The notes beneath the pieces were generated by a model. The model was not told the DNA's origin. It saw nothing but the letters and a program-made list of their open reading frames with translations, and searched no databases. This document shows, in pieces, positions 44,560 to 56,923 of a DNA stretch of 64,000 nt. Each line of letters begins with the position of its first letter. Within the stretch, counting starts at the first letter, position 1. Source of the stretch: Spirometra erinaceieuropaei (lineage: Eukaryota; Platyhelminthes; Cestoda; Diphyllobothriidea; Diphyllobothriidae); assembly GCA_902702965.1 (NCBI GenBank), contig CACRXP010000170.1:280755-344754 (forward strand), written 5' to 3'. A program made the translations under genes and the position numbers.

Positions 44560-45210
44560 CATTTGCATTAATCACGGCAGAAATTCTTCCAGGCATGGAG
44601 ATGGTCAGGTTGTTTACAGTAGATTGTTCAATGTGATTATCCAAAATCAAATCAAGTTTTTCATGTACGGGCAGTTTTTATTCGCCTTATGCCAGTGTTT
44701 TTTGATAAGTAAGAAAAGATTTTCGACGGGATTGAAATCTCGGAAGTGGGTAAGGATGAAAATCGGCTGGAGTCTATGCGCGGAGAGGCTGACTGTCGTC
44801 TAAAAGGTCAGATTCCGGTTAAAAAAACACTATTAGATTCAAACGTCTTTAAAAGGATGGACAGGTGCATTGTCGTGTAACATTATGGTATGCAGTTGGC
44901 GTCGGTGGATGTCGTTGTAATCATAAACATCCATCACATTGTTGACGAACACCTGGCTGTTGATGTAAGACCACCTGCTGTAGTTTTACAAATCATGGAC
45001 TGACGCCGAATTCTTACATCACTCATGCTTAAGAGGTAAATTCGTAACGGGTAACCTGGCGGTTGCCAGACCTACTGTTTACCGTTCGTGATCCTTCGAG
45101 TGATCCGGGTGGGTCTGTTGGATGAAGACCAGTGTTTTTAACCAGGTGGCAGGGAATTTAAAGTTAGTGGTTTTCTTGTCTGTCGATTCGTTTCAGGATA
45201 CCTCTACTGA
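44560..45210 (-). pseudogene. Tc1/mariner-type transposase relic
   Basis: The minus strand, mostly in one frame, gives: NTTVTAFSRG (about 45210); TVGLATARLPVTNLPLKHE (about 45030-45080), as in the Tc1 segment before the catalytic core; YINSQVFVNNVMDVYDYNDI then HTIMLHDNAPVHPFK (44847-44975), containing the second catalytic Asp in the DNAPxH box; and FRDFNPVENLFLLIKKHWHK (44688-44745), containing the DxNPxENL box with the third catalytic acidic residue. At least six in-frame stops interrupt it. It is not functional. The N-terminal DNA-binding part was not recognised. Confidence 0.8.
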
Positions 45211-45470
45211 AAGCTGTCACTGTTGTGTTTACATAATAAGTGACATCTGTTCTGATTTAGTATCGTGTTTAGAAGCCCACCCGTAAGCAGTGTTCAGAAC
45301 GTCGCGTTAGTTAACGCGTACGAAGAGGAGAAAAAAACGCACCATCCGCGTTGACGCAAACATCCGGACTACGAGGCGATGCGCTTGCGGTGGGTCCCTG
45401 ATTTACGACTTCCGTCTCAGTTTTATTTATTGTTGAGGACTCACATAATTGAACAAACGATCCCCAATTA
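45211..45470. other. No recognisable gene
   Basis: Spacer between the transposase relic and the next R1 copy. It may hold decayed N-terminal transposase sequence. Confidence 0.3.
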
Positions 45471-46174
45471 CAGTTGGTATGCTAACTCAGGAAACGTTGA
45501 CCGAGATTCTGAAATGCGTTTTCGTGCCAAAAGGATTTGTTAAGTAGTGTTTTAAAACCAATCGTCTTGCAACATGATTCTATAATAATTCAGTTACCTC
45601 GGGATTTTGGCTTTCAAACGAACATCTTTCCGACCGAATGCAAAAATCGTCCTCTGTAAAAATGACTACTCGAGTAGCATGAATGTTTCTCATAGATGTT
45701 CGATGCCCTTAAAAAGTCAATTTTGTTCCATGAAAATCATGTATGAAAATATTGTTTTTTTTGTTTATTCGGTAGAAAATTACATCTTCTTCCAAGTTTA
45801 TGCTCGAAGGAGGAATATAATTCGTTTTTTAAAAAGTTTTCTAATTCCCCAATAATTCTGAACGCGATCTGTTGTTACACTTGTATTCAGGTTAAATGAA
45901 TGGACATTTCTATGCTCGTTCTCTGTGAAGTGTAATTAAGCTTTTAAGGGCATCGAAGATTTATGAAAAAAATGCATGCCACTATGTAGTCATTTCTACA
46001 GAGTTTAGTCTTTGCATGCAGCCGGAAGGAACTTCATTTGAAAGCCGGTATCTCGCGATAACTGAATTATCATAGAATTATGTTGCAGTATGATTAATTT
46101 TAACACCCTAAATAAGTAAGCTTTTTGAGTTGGTTGGATTTTTGTTGACATTTCTTGAGTTAGCACATTTGCTG
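45471..46174. mobile_element. R1 foldback element
   Basis: Ends: TTACAGTTGGTATGCTAACT (CAGT at 45471) and the inverted GAGTTAGCACATTTGCTG at 46174, each next to TA. About 700 bp with the usual arm boxes (GAAATGCGTTTTCG; ATGACTACTCGAGTAGCATG). Confidence 0.85.
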
Positions 46175-49100
46175 TAGGTTCCGGGACGGGCGATGGTGTT
46201 CTGATGGTTTTCGTACCTTAAGAACGATTATTTCGACGGCGTCTTTGTAGCTGCCGTCGCGTTAGCAATAACGGACTAGTCAAATCCACCTATCGGCAGC
46301 TCTAGTAGGTATTGAACTCAGGCGACCTGACCCTCAAATACGTCCAATTAGGGGTGAGTCGTTCCCAGCGGGAAATCTGCCTAATGGTCCCCTTGTGATC
46401 TACATCATGTCAGTTTTGCAAACGTTCCTCCTAGATTTCGGTTGGGGCAACTGCGGCTTTGCCAGTTGCACGTGAATGTACTTGTTCGGATCGTTTAAAA
46501 GGCTGCAGAGGCACCAGGAAAGACATGGGAACACTAAAATCAGCCAGAAAGGTGATGGTCGCTGTCCTATCATCTTGAAGAGAAACTGTCATGATGGTGG
46601 GCTGGAAGGTCAGATTGTGACGCCTACCGAACATTTTTTCTGGTCCTGCTAGGAGTCATTCGCCACGGCGCCAGATGACAGAGGTTTGTGATGGAACTTC
46701 AGAGCCTACGCCCAATTCAAATAAAATCAGTATATCTGGAGTACGTGACAGTAGCACTTTGAATTTACATTTTAAAACATACACAAGTCTGAATTAGGAG
46801 CGACTGGGTTGCAAATTTACCTGACCTCTCTCTCCCTAGCCTTCACTTGTTTCTAAAAACAAAAATTCGACCAAGCGAAAACCAAATTAGGATTAGTGAA
46901 TGGGTCTTAAAACCTCTTCAGGTTTGAAACAAACCATCTTGAGGGGCTTTCGACGTCCGAATTGCCTGTCTCAGTAATTATTTCAGTGGGGGTGAGGGCA
47001 TAAGAAAGATGAATAAAATGCCGAAGATACATGAAAGTTAAGTTTGAAAATGTCTAGTATGTGAACTAAGACTTTACTAGCACCCGCGTACCTCCAACCA
47101 TAGGCCCGTTTTATTCTTTCAATTTATACCTATACGTGGGTAAACAGCTAGATTTTTGCCATCCTGAAGAAAACGACTGCGCGTCGAAGTCAACTAGCGA
47201 TTACCTTATCTTCATACATTAGCCCTACCCACAGTCAAATATCAGACAGAATTTTGAAACTGGATGAAAAATTTTAGAGACTTGGCAGTTTCGCCGTCGA
47301 GACTCTCCAGTACTTCACCGATATCATCAACTTAAATGCTTTCCGACAGTTGACTCAACTTCTCTACCGATTGCACGGCCGATCTGTCAGCTGTCTTGGA
47401 GCCTAAAGAAATGGGGCCATGAGAATTTTTCTAGCTTTCTCTTGTGGTCGCGAAGTTCGCACAAAGTTACATGATCCAGACAACCTCCGTGCAAACCAGA
47501 AATTATTGTAACGCATTTCCAAGATGCAACAATGACGCCAAGAGCAACAAATAAAACACTGTAGGGGAAGAAATTTGCAAGATTACGCCGTTTAGGGTTG
47601 TACAACGATGTACAGTATATACATATATATATATGTATGCAAAGATACTGGTGTTAGAAATGGCAGAACGAAAAAGTTACACTTACGGCTACTTCTGAAA
47701 CTGAGAAAACTGCAAGCATTCCTTTTAAAAAGAAACCGTGATATCGGTCGAACTAAAACCCGCAATTGAAAAACTGCCTATTTCGAAATCTAAGAAACCT
47801 CGCGGATCGCACCTTCCCTATATATCTAAAATAACCTAAGGTTCTTTCTTACCCTGACTAGCAAATATCTATCAAATGGAAAAGGTGTCGTAACTATTCT
47901 GCAGATGTCATCGAAAATATAACACGTATATGGTAAATGACCTATGTCATGAAATCTGATTGCAGAATCTCGTATGAGAATTTTCGGACGGCATAAACTT
48001 CGTATTTTGCTCATTGATCCAGCTTCTCCTAGGAAGTGTCATTTCTTGTGTCCGCATAATTCAACCAAGCCAGAATTTCATAAATTTGAAGGAAAATGAA
48101 AAGTGTAATATGTTCAGACCATTCCCCAGGCTAATGCCTGTCCCGGACTTCGATTGCGCATGTTTCTTTGAGAAAAGAGTAATTCAATCTCAAACGTTCT
48201 ACTAAACAAGGTTTGCCACAACTGGAAGTTGGTTTTTTTATCCGATGATAACCGTAAGAGCCAGTTCGCTAAAACACCGGTTATTTTTAGAGAACCAGAC
48301 GTTTTACCGATTCGTAAAATTCACATTAACAGATCTGTGCGACTTCGCGCCCTAAGGTGCTGTAATGACGCACACTGTCAATTCTTCTTTTAACTGGGCC
48401 GAAATTGTTTTGCGCTTGAAAAACTCTGTCTTGTCAGCAAAGTGACTACCACCGAATAGTCACTTTTCGTTTCGAACATACGAAACATTGCTTTTAGTGC
48501 GAAGTATTTTCTGCAAGTGCGTAATTTAGAAATGGGACGGACAAAGCGTTGGCAGTTTTATCAAAATAGCAACATTTATATGGCTACCTCGAAGTGCATT
48601 CATAGTCGTAAACCGGAGCCTTAAAGTTGGCACGAATAACAAAAATGGATGCAATATAAAGAAAAAGGTATTTTCTCACATTTGTGGTGGAAAAATGTCA
48701 GTATTTTAGCAACATAAAAAAGAAAAGGTCAAAAGTCGCAAAGAAGGAGACCCGATCGCAGAAACAGCCATCGTGTCTCATCCTTCGCGACTATTTCCTC
48801 AAACTCGCATCTTTGCTTCTATTAACGGTCGAAAACGCCAGATTTTTTCATAGTTTCACCGTGTGGCAATGTAAGGTATACAGGCATTCGTCAGTAAAAT
48901 GCAGTGTTAAAGCAATCCATGAAAAGGCCACTTATTAGTCAAGGTTTTATTATTGATCGGAATCATATTTGTTGTTGTCGCACGCATTAAGCGTTCATTT
49001 CATTCGATGAAGAAGTTTCCTGTTTGAAAGAGTCATCAAATGTGATCCAAATGACCTTCGATATGAGACTATACGCCTAAATACTCGTTATTTTGGAAAA

Positions 49101-51390
49101 TGAGTTCAAGAAGTATCGTATTTTAAGGGTTTAACAAACGCATAGCATTGAATCTCATTTTAAGATTGTTAACAAACATCTAATTTGGAATCTGTCGTTA
49201 TGGAAATGGATTGAAAACATTAAAAATCACGATGTATTTAGCGATTTTTAGGGGCTAATCTGAAACCCAATGCAATTCAGAACAAAGGAAAAGAGAAAAT
49301 TAGTTTCACGGCAGAAAGGTTCTCGCCATTTACACAAAATGATGTGTTTACGATTACTCCTGTCAATTCTACTAAAATTCACTAGTTACTGACCCACCTG
49401 ACAATATGTGCGCTTATAAAAACCTTGGTGATTAAGAAGTCCGTATGGGCAAAACCAAGCAATTCGAAAGCATAAGAAACACCACGAATCCTCGAAAACT
49501 GTTTTGGAATCTATATTCGGGATGCTGGTTATTGGCAAATCGCCAGCCCTGAAATTATGCTAACTACTAAAAGGTGTTTAAATGCAAACTTTACCAAAAG
49601 ATTTTTCAGAGCTTATTCTATTTGTGTTTTCCTTTTGGCTCAATATTCTGCATGGACAGGCTTTCTGCGCATAAGAAACTGCAGTTTACCCAATTACAGT
49701 CATTTTTGACGTTTTTGGATTTCCTGCTTCTCCAAAAGAACTGGTCATTCCTGAACAACGCAATACTAACTTCGACATTTCCTTTATGTTTTATTGCTAT
49801 ATATTAACATAGATACTGAGTACATACATTGGTCTCAGCTTGCGGATGATTAACAATCATTCGTAAATTTCGACAACCTTTCGTCAATCAGGTCAACGAC
49901 TGTATATCTACGAAGACGGTAAAACCGACCTCAAATAAAGTAGAGCGCAGAGGAAATATTTGGGACATTATTATATTGCTCACAAATGGTAATTTTCTTA
50001 AAAAACGCGGAGATGCCGGGAACACGAAAATTAGTATAAAATGAGTAAACCCACTTTTAGAGGAACATAAAGGTTAACCAAGCAAATACCAGAGTATATA
50101 AAGTGGCGTAAGCACAACACGTTTTATGACGCCTTTTCTGTGCACATTTGCAGCGCATTACATTTCAATATATGCTTAAGGGGCTGGTTACCACAACCAG
50201 GTGATATTTTTCTACTTTATGTTGGCCAAGACTGGTTTGGATAGGTTAAGGGGAATTCCACCTGGTTTATCTGAAAACACGTCAGAGTAACACTTTCTGT
50301 AAGGTCATATACTAAGAAGCCAGTCAGCGACCAATGACCTAGGATAGAATTTGCAGATGTGACCGTAAGCATATTATTTCTGTGTAGCAGAAGAACTTTT
50401 CTTCATCAAATTTAATATTCGGTTTTTAGTAACTAGGTAATTTGCTGTGTTACAGGCTGATCTGCAAATATCAGGAAGCACATCGCAGCTTCCAGAGTTC
50501 TTAATCGTCTGCTCGAAAAGAGAGGTTTTGCAATTTCTCTACACCGAAACCTTCAAAATAATATATTTAATGAGGGGCTTTACAGAATTAGGGAAGAATT
50601 GTGTTTTTTGTAAAGATGACCATCTAGGTAATTTTTATAGACTTACCGAACATGAAACCGTCAAGATAAAAGAAACGCCAAATCAAAGGTTTGAAATGAG
50701 TGTACTCCTGGTCAATTAAAAACTTCTCACATATAGGAGCCTTTTTTAAAAATGCATTAGTGTAGTAGTTTGTTGACAAGAGTCCACATACCTTGCCCTT
50801 TTCCAGTAGGAAATACTGGGAGAAAGAGGAACGTTTGATTCGTTTTTTAGTACTTAAAAATCGCTAATAATAATATCTATATCAAGGGGCATAAGAACTG
50901 ACGTTTTTTTCACATCGGAGTCATTTTCATTAATTTTGTCTACTTTTATTTTTCGTACCATGGTTATAAATGCCTCTTTGTGGTGAAACACATGTATTAA
51001 ACTATTATTCAAAATGCTAACCTTATTCCGGCCCTATTTCTAAATTACGCATTAGCGGACACTATATAACAAAAAAAGTTCCTCGACTTGCACTAAAGAG
51101 TTAATGTGGGCCTTTTCATGGTTTTATCTCGGATATTTACGAATATCAGTAGACTAAGTGTACGTTAGAACAGATGATTGCTTGTATATGTCGTTGTATC
51201 CTCTTACGACACGTAATTGTACAGACTAATAAGTCCGCACTCCTAAAAATAGGATATTGGCAGCTCTTCTAAAAATACCGTGCTTGTTTCCGCTTTTTCC
51301 AACTTAACCTTTGCATAATAAGACTCAGTTTCAAAGCGAGAGAAGTCTGTTTTGATGAAAATTTAAAGTTCAGATTTCTGCCCTCAGTTA
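46175..51390. other. Repeat-poor AT-rich stretch without recognised genes
   Basis: About 5.2 kb with none of the repeat families found elsewhere. An AT dinucleotide run lies at about 47615-47640. Open frames (for example 47387-47605 -, 49574-49807 +, 50447-50719 +) are short, and I recognise no domain. It may be intronic or intergenic unique sequence. Confidence 0.5.
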
Positions 51391-52348
51391 CACCGAGTGA
51401 CCGATCGCATGAAATGTTGGCCGAAATCTCGAATTGCGTTCTCGATTAGGAAGGATTACTTAGATGGGCTTGTAATGCTGATTATATTACGGCATGATCC
51501 TACAAACTTTCGGACTTATCAGGGTGTTAGATTTTGAATGCGCCTCTTTCCGACATCCTCTAAAAACCGTGCTTGGTAAAAAATGACTACCTAAGTAGCG
51601 TGCATTTTCCAAACTGATTTTTGATGGTCATATAAACTTAAATATATTGTATAGAAAACATGCGTGAAGTATGCCTTCCTTTAATGAGTCAAGAAATGAG
51701 TTTTATTACGTATTAAAAATGTTTCTAATTATGAGATTTTCTAAGACCATGCAATGTGCATTCATACGGTGTTGTACCTGTCCGCTTACCAATGCTGCCC
51801 ATGAAACTTACATCATAATTGACATTCACTGCAAAATTTTGTGAATTCTATCTGATATTTATTTAAAGGCCTAGAAGAATATGCGAGTTTCTTCACGCAG
51901 AGCGCATGCACCTTGTGGACTCAAATCACTAAACGCTAATGCAACGGTTGATCAAGCTCAAATTTATTTGGGATTCAGAAAACTTTTTGAAAATCTAATA
52001 TTACTCCTTCTACGAGTATGAAATATAAAGAGGACGCGATTTTCTATCAAAAGACTGGAAGAAAGCATACTTTTGTTCGTGGTTTCTATAAAATGTATTT
52101 GAATCTGCAAGACCATCGAAATCAATGCGAAAAATGCACGTTAATTAAGCAGTCATTGTGTACCGAGTACGGTTTTTACTGGAGCTTGAAAAGCAGTGTT
52201 TTTAAATTTTGACGGCCTGCCAAGTCTGAAATATTATTGGCTTATTCCGCAAGATAGTCAGAATTACAACCGTGTCTAGGTAATCATTCCTAATTGAAAA
52301 GTCATTGCAGAATTTCAGCCAACATTTCATAAGACTGGTCACTTACTG
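51391..52348. mobile_element. R1 foldback element, complete
   Basis: The left end CACCGAGTGACCGATCGCAT at 51391 and the inverted right end AAGACTGGTCACTTACTG at 52348 are both flanked by TA. The arms are long inverted repeats. The right end abuts PLE sequence, as in the inverted copy of this junction at 24239. Confidence 0.85.
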
Positions 52349-53110
52349 TACGTGAACACATACCGAAATGGCTAGTTAGATCGATTTTAAAGTCTGTTCC
52401 CGCACATCATCTTGATGCGAATCACCGAGTTGATGTCAAGGAAGCATTTCATGTTGTCTACCAGACACCGGCAAACTTCTCCTGAGGCCCGCGCCAACAA
52501 CTTTAAGCTATAGCTGAGTCAGTGTCTATACAGCCAGTGAATCCAGCGCTATGTTGTTAGAAGACATTGGCACAGACGGCCTGTCTTCCGTGGCCAACAT
52601 CGACCCGAGATTATTATTACATGCCACCCCAACCCCCTGATTACAATGTTGTGTTCCCCACGTACCCAAATTACAACCATCTCTCACAGCCTATGTTAAT
52701 GTGTATTTACTCATTCACTTGCGTTCTGTGGAGAGAAATAAATTGGTCGTATAACGAGATGCCTGGGAAAGAGACAACGTGAATGCATACCACCGGGCAA
52801 GGCAGTGATGAAAACAGATCGATTTTTAGTCCTTTTCTCGCACCTTCAGTTGGCCAACGAAGCCTTTCAGGTTGTCTGCCGGACACCAGCAAACTTTTCC
52901 AAAGGCCTACGTCGACGGATGCCAGGTTGTCGCTCGCCGCCCCAACCTCCTGATGACGGTGATGTATGTCCCACGTACTCGATTTATAAACATTAATCGC
53001 AGCCTATGCAGTCCCCATACCCCGATGACCACAACAAGCCGACCTCATCACGCGGGTGTGAGAACAATGGATGGTAATAAGCTCTGAGCCACTAATCAAA
53101 GGTCTGTAGG
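52349..53110 (+). pseudogene. PLE family A GIY-YIG tails, rearranged
   Basis: Plus strand: VREHIPKWLV, HHLDANHRVDVKEAFHVVYQ and TPANFS (52349-52490); then a second piece with MCIYSFTCVLWREINWSYNE (52695-52765) and VDGCQVVARRPNLLMTVMYV (52905-52965). The same two-piece order exists on the minus strand at 23481-24238, so this is the inverted partner block. Many stops. Confidence 0.7.
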
Positions 53111-53149
53111 CGTCTGCTATGCCAGTATCAGAAAAATATGGCCTTGCAG

Positions 53150-53390
53150 TCTGGAATGCGCTGGCAGTTCTCCGGTTTCCCGCCGGTAGATGCACTTGCC
53201 CTCCCGCCGTGTGAGCACGGCTGCCCAATCATTCTCGTATTTCTGATACGTTGGTGTGTAGATTTTTTGTTTAAAATTCTGGTCATTTGCTGTGTGAACC
53301 AGGGGCTGTGAGGTGGAGCGCCCAGGTGCGGGTCCGACCGCACCATCCACCTGCGCCCTCCCCGTCCTTCGGTCTTATTGACTCTTGAAG
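53150..53390 (+). repeat. R3 repeat
   Basis: TTTCCCGCCGGTAGATGCAC, GTGTGAACCAGGGGCTGTGA and CGCACCATCCACCTGCGCCC align with the R3 copy at 54335. Confidence 0.7.
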
Positions 53391-53994
53391 ACGGAGACAC
53401 GAACGCTGGGACAGGAGCTTTGTAAGCCTGCCTTTTCCGATCCCTGCTCGAACCCATCATCGAAGACAATAGCAGATACGGGCGGTTCATGCACAAGGGG
53501 CTGCAGTATTTACAGGAAACAGTCGCCATGATGCCGCATACCTAGGAAAATGCATGGCTCCCCTCTTCATCCGGGATCGTCGCACTTGGTGTGCTAATTG
53601 TTTGATGGCCGACGTTCGCGTCGTTAATTGCTGCGATTTCATACGTGCGTTGGATGTCGGTGTGATGATTGCTCGACCATCTGACGCACCGTCCCCGGTG
53701 TTGGGACAAGTTTTCACCTGTGTGCTCCCTGCATGGCTAATTACTCCGCCTAGGCGAAGTCTCAGCACCGAGTACAGAAGCGGAAGTTCATTGCATTTGT
53801 TAATAAACTGGGGGCCAGCAAACCATGATTAAAATAGCTTCCGGCTCACGCGGTTGTCACCGCTTGCGAGAATTTCGGTCTCGTCGAATTTGAATGCGTG
53901 GCCGGATCTGGTCGAATGAGCCGCGACTTGAGAGCCGGCGACGTCAGGTTAATAAAGCTCTTGTCCCAGCGATCGTGTCTCCTTCTTCAAGACT
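53391..53994 (-). pseudogene. PLE GIY-YIG tail with both termini
   Basis: The mirror image of 22605-23231. The minus strand carries the GIY-YIG tail (FKFDETEILASG-like, then LRLGGVISHAGS) and, at the low-coordinate end, a degenerate hammerhead-like terminus (53429-53465). The other terminus lies at 53940-53990 in direct orientation. Confidence 0.75.
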
Positions 53995-54195
53995 ACTTCC
54001 TGGGACCCGTCTCTTCGCTTCTTGACTCTGTTTTGACACCGGGTCCAGGTGGGGGAGGAGGGGATAGTGTGATAGATGATGTGAAAGTCTATTCTAACTC
54101 TAAACCGACTCACGTGAAAGTCGCCGTACCTGCTTCATCTTGCTGTGGAACACCTGGTAGACATCATCGGCAACAACGGCTAAACTGTCGAGTCA
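53995..54195 (+). repeat. R3 repeat, partial
   Basis: CTTGACTCTGTTTTGACACC, GGGTCCAGGTGGGGGAGGAG and ATCTTGCTGTGGAACACCTG define the right half of R3. It matches 22438-22605 inverted. Confidence 0.7.
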
Positions 54196-54334
54196 CTTAT
54201 GAATCCTGTGAACATTTTATACTTTCAATTTCTATGTCGCCATGGGCGTTTATAGGCCCTGAGCCAATAATCAAAGGTCTGTAAGCGTCTGCTATGCCAG
54301 TATCAGAAAACTATGGCCTTGCAGCCTGGATTGC

Positions 54335-54740
54335 GCTGGCAGGTCTCCGAGACCCGGTTTCCCGCCGGTAGATACACTTGCAATCCTGCCGTGTATGCAG
54401 CTCGTGAGCATGGTTGCCCGGTCGTCCTCGTCTTTCTGACGCGTAGGTGTGTTGTTTTTGTTGGTTAAAATTCTGATTAATTGTTGTGTGGACCAGGGGG
54501 TGCGAAGTGGAGCGCCAAGGTGCGGGTTCTACCGTGCCATACACCTGCGCCCTTCCTCGCCTCCGGTCTTCTTGATTCTGTCTTGATACCGGGCGCAGGT
54601 TGGGGAGGAAGAGAAGAGAGTGTGGTAGATGCCGTGAAAGTCTCTTCTAATTATGAACTTATTCGCTCGAAAATCACCGTACCTGCTTAATCTTGCTGTG
54701 GAACCCCCGATGGACATCTTCGACAAAGACGGTTAAATTG
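54335..54740 (+). repeat. R3 repeat, full
   Basis: GACCCGGTTTCCCGCCGG, GTGTGGACCAGGGGGTGCGA, CTTCTTGATTCTGTCTTGAT and CTTGCTGTGGAACCCCCG: the longest in-order R3 copy. Confidence 0.75.
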
Positions 54741-55299
54741 TCGAGTCCCTTATGAACCCTGTGAACATCTCATATTTTTAACTTTTATGTCACTATGAGC
54801 CTGATTGGGAATTACTGAAGACGTATGTTTAATATCTGTACTGTTTCGGGCTTATTTTGCCTTCATTCTACCAATCATAGCCCTGACCAGCGGCTGAGAC
54901 GGGATGTTCTATCAATGGGGACTACCAGATGGGTCATAGGCACTTCATCGAACCGAAGTTCATCTGTGTCAGGCGACCTGTCATTCTCTGTCGCTGAAGA
55001 CCAACTGCAAGCCAAGTGCGCCAGGTCCGTCTGTGCGCATGTTTGTTTTTTCTGGTTCCAGCTGCTGGTTAGAGTTTTGATTGCCTGAAGGAAGGCAAAA
55101 TTAGCCCGAAACAGTACTGTATCAATCTATCCGCATTCTCTGTCGTCCCTCCTCGCTGCTATTATGAGTTGGCCAACTTCGGCCTGGTAAATGGTTGTCT
55201 GTTCGTGACCTATGCCACCCATGCGAAGCTTGTTTGCTTCGTGAAGCCAATAGATCTGTGCACGCCTATTCCTGACTGAATACATATATATATATATTT
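54741..55299. other. No recognisable gene
   Basis: Nothing recognised apart from a short (AT)n run at about 55283-55298. Confidence 0.4.
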
Positions 55300-55349
55300 C
55301 GAAGAAGAATGAGTCCTTTGGGAAAATGAACAAACTTTATTTCGTAAAT

Positions 55350-55380
55350 TTTCGAGTCTGGTTCCCCAGCTCGTCTTCAG
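55350..55380 (-). ncRNA. Hammerhead-like core in PLE-E 3' terminus
   Basis: The minus strand reads CTGAAGA, C, then a hairpin GAGCTGG-GGAA-CCAGACTC, then GAAAATTTA. Stem II is well formed (GAG/CTC plus CTGG/CCAG) with a GGAA loop. One extra base sits between the CTGANGA box and stem II, as in the other families here. Confidence 0.55.
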
Positions 55381-55462
55381 ACGTGTAGTAAGTGTGAAGA
55401 AACAGTCAAAATTTAAAAAATGCCGAAAAAATCGATATTGCTCTGTCATGACTGAGGATGGG

Positions 55463-55828
55463 TTAATGCTGTGGGCTGATGTCACGTCTTGATTGGCTGT
55501 TATTTTTCCATTTTTCTTTGAGACTTGTGTACATGGTATCAAGGTCGATGCGTCGATTGATGCATGAATCATCAGAGTGAACGGCCTCTAGGAATTCTCG
55601 GCCTTTCTTATATGGGCAGGAACCGACAATGCGTGTTTTATCCCAAGCGAATTTGTGCCCAGTTTCAAGAGTATGCATGGCGACTTGGGATAAGTGGTCC
55701 CGCCTCTTCACTGCCAATTTGTGTTCATGTAGGCGTGTAGAGGCGGATTTTCCGGTTCGACCACAATACACTGCATTACAAGTGCCACATGGCATCTTAA
55801 AGACTACTTTTTTTATCCAAATAGCCAA
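55463..55828 (-). pseudogene. PLE-E GIY-YIG endonuclease domain
   Basis: 121 codons: KKVVFKMPCGTCNAVYCGRT, GKSASTRLHEHKLAVKRRDH and LSQVAMHTLETGHKFAWDKT, then RIVGS and EFLEAVHSDDSCINRRID. Catalytic-site landmarks of the PLE GIY-YIG are present (YCG in place of YIG, then Arg, His, Glu in RTG...RLHEH). It is out of frame with RT by one shift near 55820. Confidence 0.85.
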
Positions 55829-56879
55829 CCCTTACCTTAGGGTGTACGAGCTGATTGCTTAGTGTGGTAGTCAATTTGTGAGCCACTTGTATTTGGTGCT
55901 TCCTCAGGTGTCTTTCAACGAGTTCAGACACATTTTTAATGTAGGGAAGCGTTCGCCAATGTTTTGGTTTTGGCGTCTGATCGGAACAATCTAGTTCCTT
56001 CTTTCTTTCTTTTGATTCCCGCTCTTTCATGCATCTGCGTACAAAATCTCTGGGGTAGCCGTTTTGGGAAAATAGGTTAAATAGATAATTGAGTTCTTCT
56101 TTGTAACCTTCGTTCTCAGAGCAATTTGTCTTTGCTCGATTAAGTAGGGTCTTAACAGCACTCCGTTTGTGAGCCATAGGGTGGTTGCTCTCGTAATGTA
56201 GGATAACTTCCGCGTAAGTTTCTTTGCGGTATACTGATGTCTGGAATGTCCCGTCAGTTTTTCGCTGTACGAGGACATCAAGAAATGGGAGTTTGCTGTT
56301 AGCTTCTCTTTCGAGCGTGAACGTAATTCCCGGTAGTGTTGAGTTGATAGCTTTATGCAGAGTTTCTAGCTGATCTCTCTTGACGATGACAAAGGTGTCA
56401 TCGACGTAGCATACCCACAATTTGGGGTTGAATAATGGTAAGGCCATAGCCTCTAATTTTTGCATTGTGACTACACCCAAAAATCCAGAAATAGGTGACC
56501 CCATAGGAGCCACTTTCAGCTGTCGATAACAGTCAAGTGCGAACGAGAAGTTCGTTTCCAGACATAGGTCCAAGAGTTCAAGCAAAGCAGATGCAGGAAC
56601 ATCCATGTCGTAGGACTGTAAGAGTTATTTTGTGCACTGCCTTGCCAAATCGAGTGGTATGGACGTGAATAGAGAGATGACATCGAACGACACCATTATC
56701 TCATCTGATTCAATAGTGAGTCCTCTTATCTTGTCTAGGAATTCAACTGAATTCCCGATTGAAGTCTCACAATCCTTTGTTAAGGGATGGAGTTTGTGAA
56801 ATAGCCATTTAGAGATTTTGTAATTCGGTGCACCGATTAGTGATACTATCGGTCGCAATGGTACGTCAGGTTTGTGCAC
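55797..56879 (-). pseudogene. PLE-E reverse transcriptase with one stop codon
   Basis: A single frame from 56879 to 55797 is interrupted only by TAA at 56625-56627. Upstream of the stop: VPLRPIVSLIGAPNYKISKW and motif A VSFDVISLFTSIP. Downstream: KVAPMGSPISGFLGVV (motif B), CYVDDTFVIVKRD (motif C with YVDD, residues 67-70 of the downstream part), LPFLDVLVQRK, SVYRKETYAEVILHYESNHP and LPYIKNVSELVERHL. Apart from the nonsense codon the RT is intact, so this copy is relatively young or was recently active. Confidence 0.9.
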
Positions 56880-56923
56880 TTTCGGTAGTCCATAGATTTT
56901 AGCGCTTTTTGGTTCAGTTTGTC

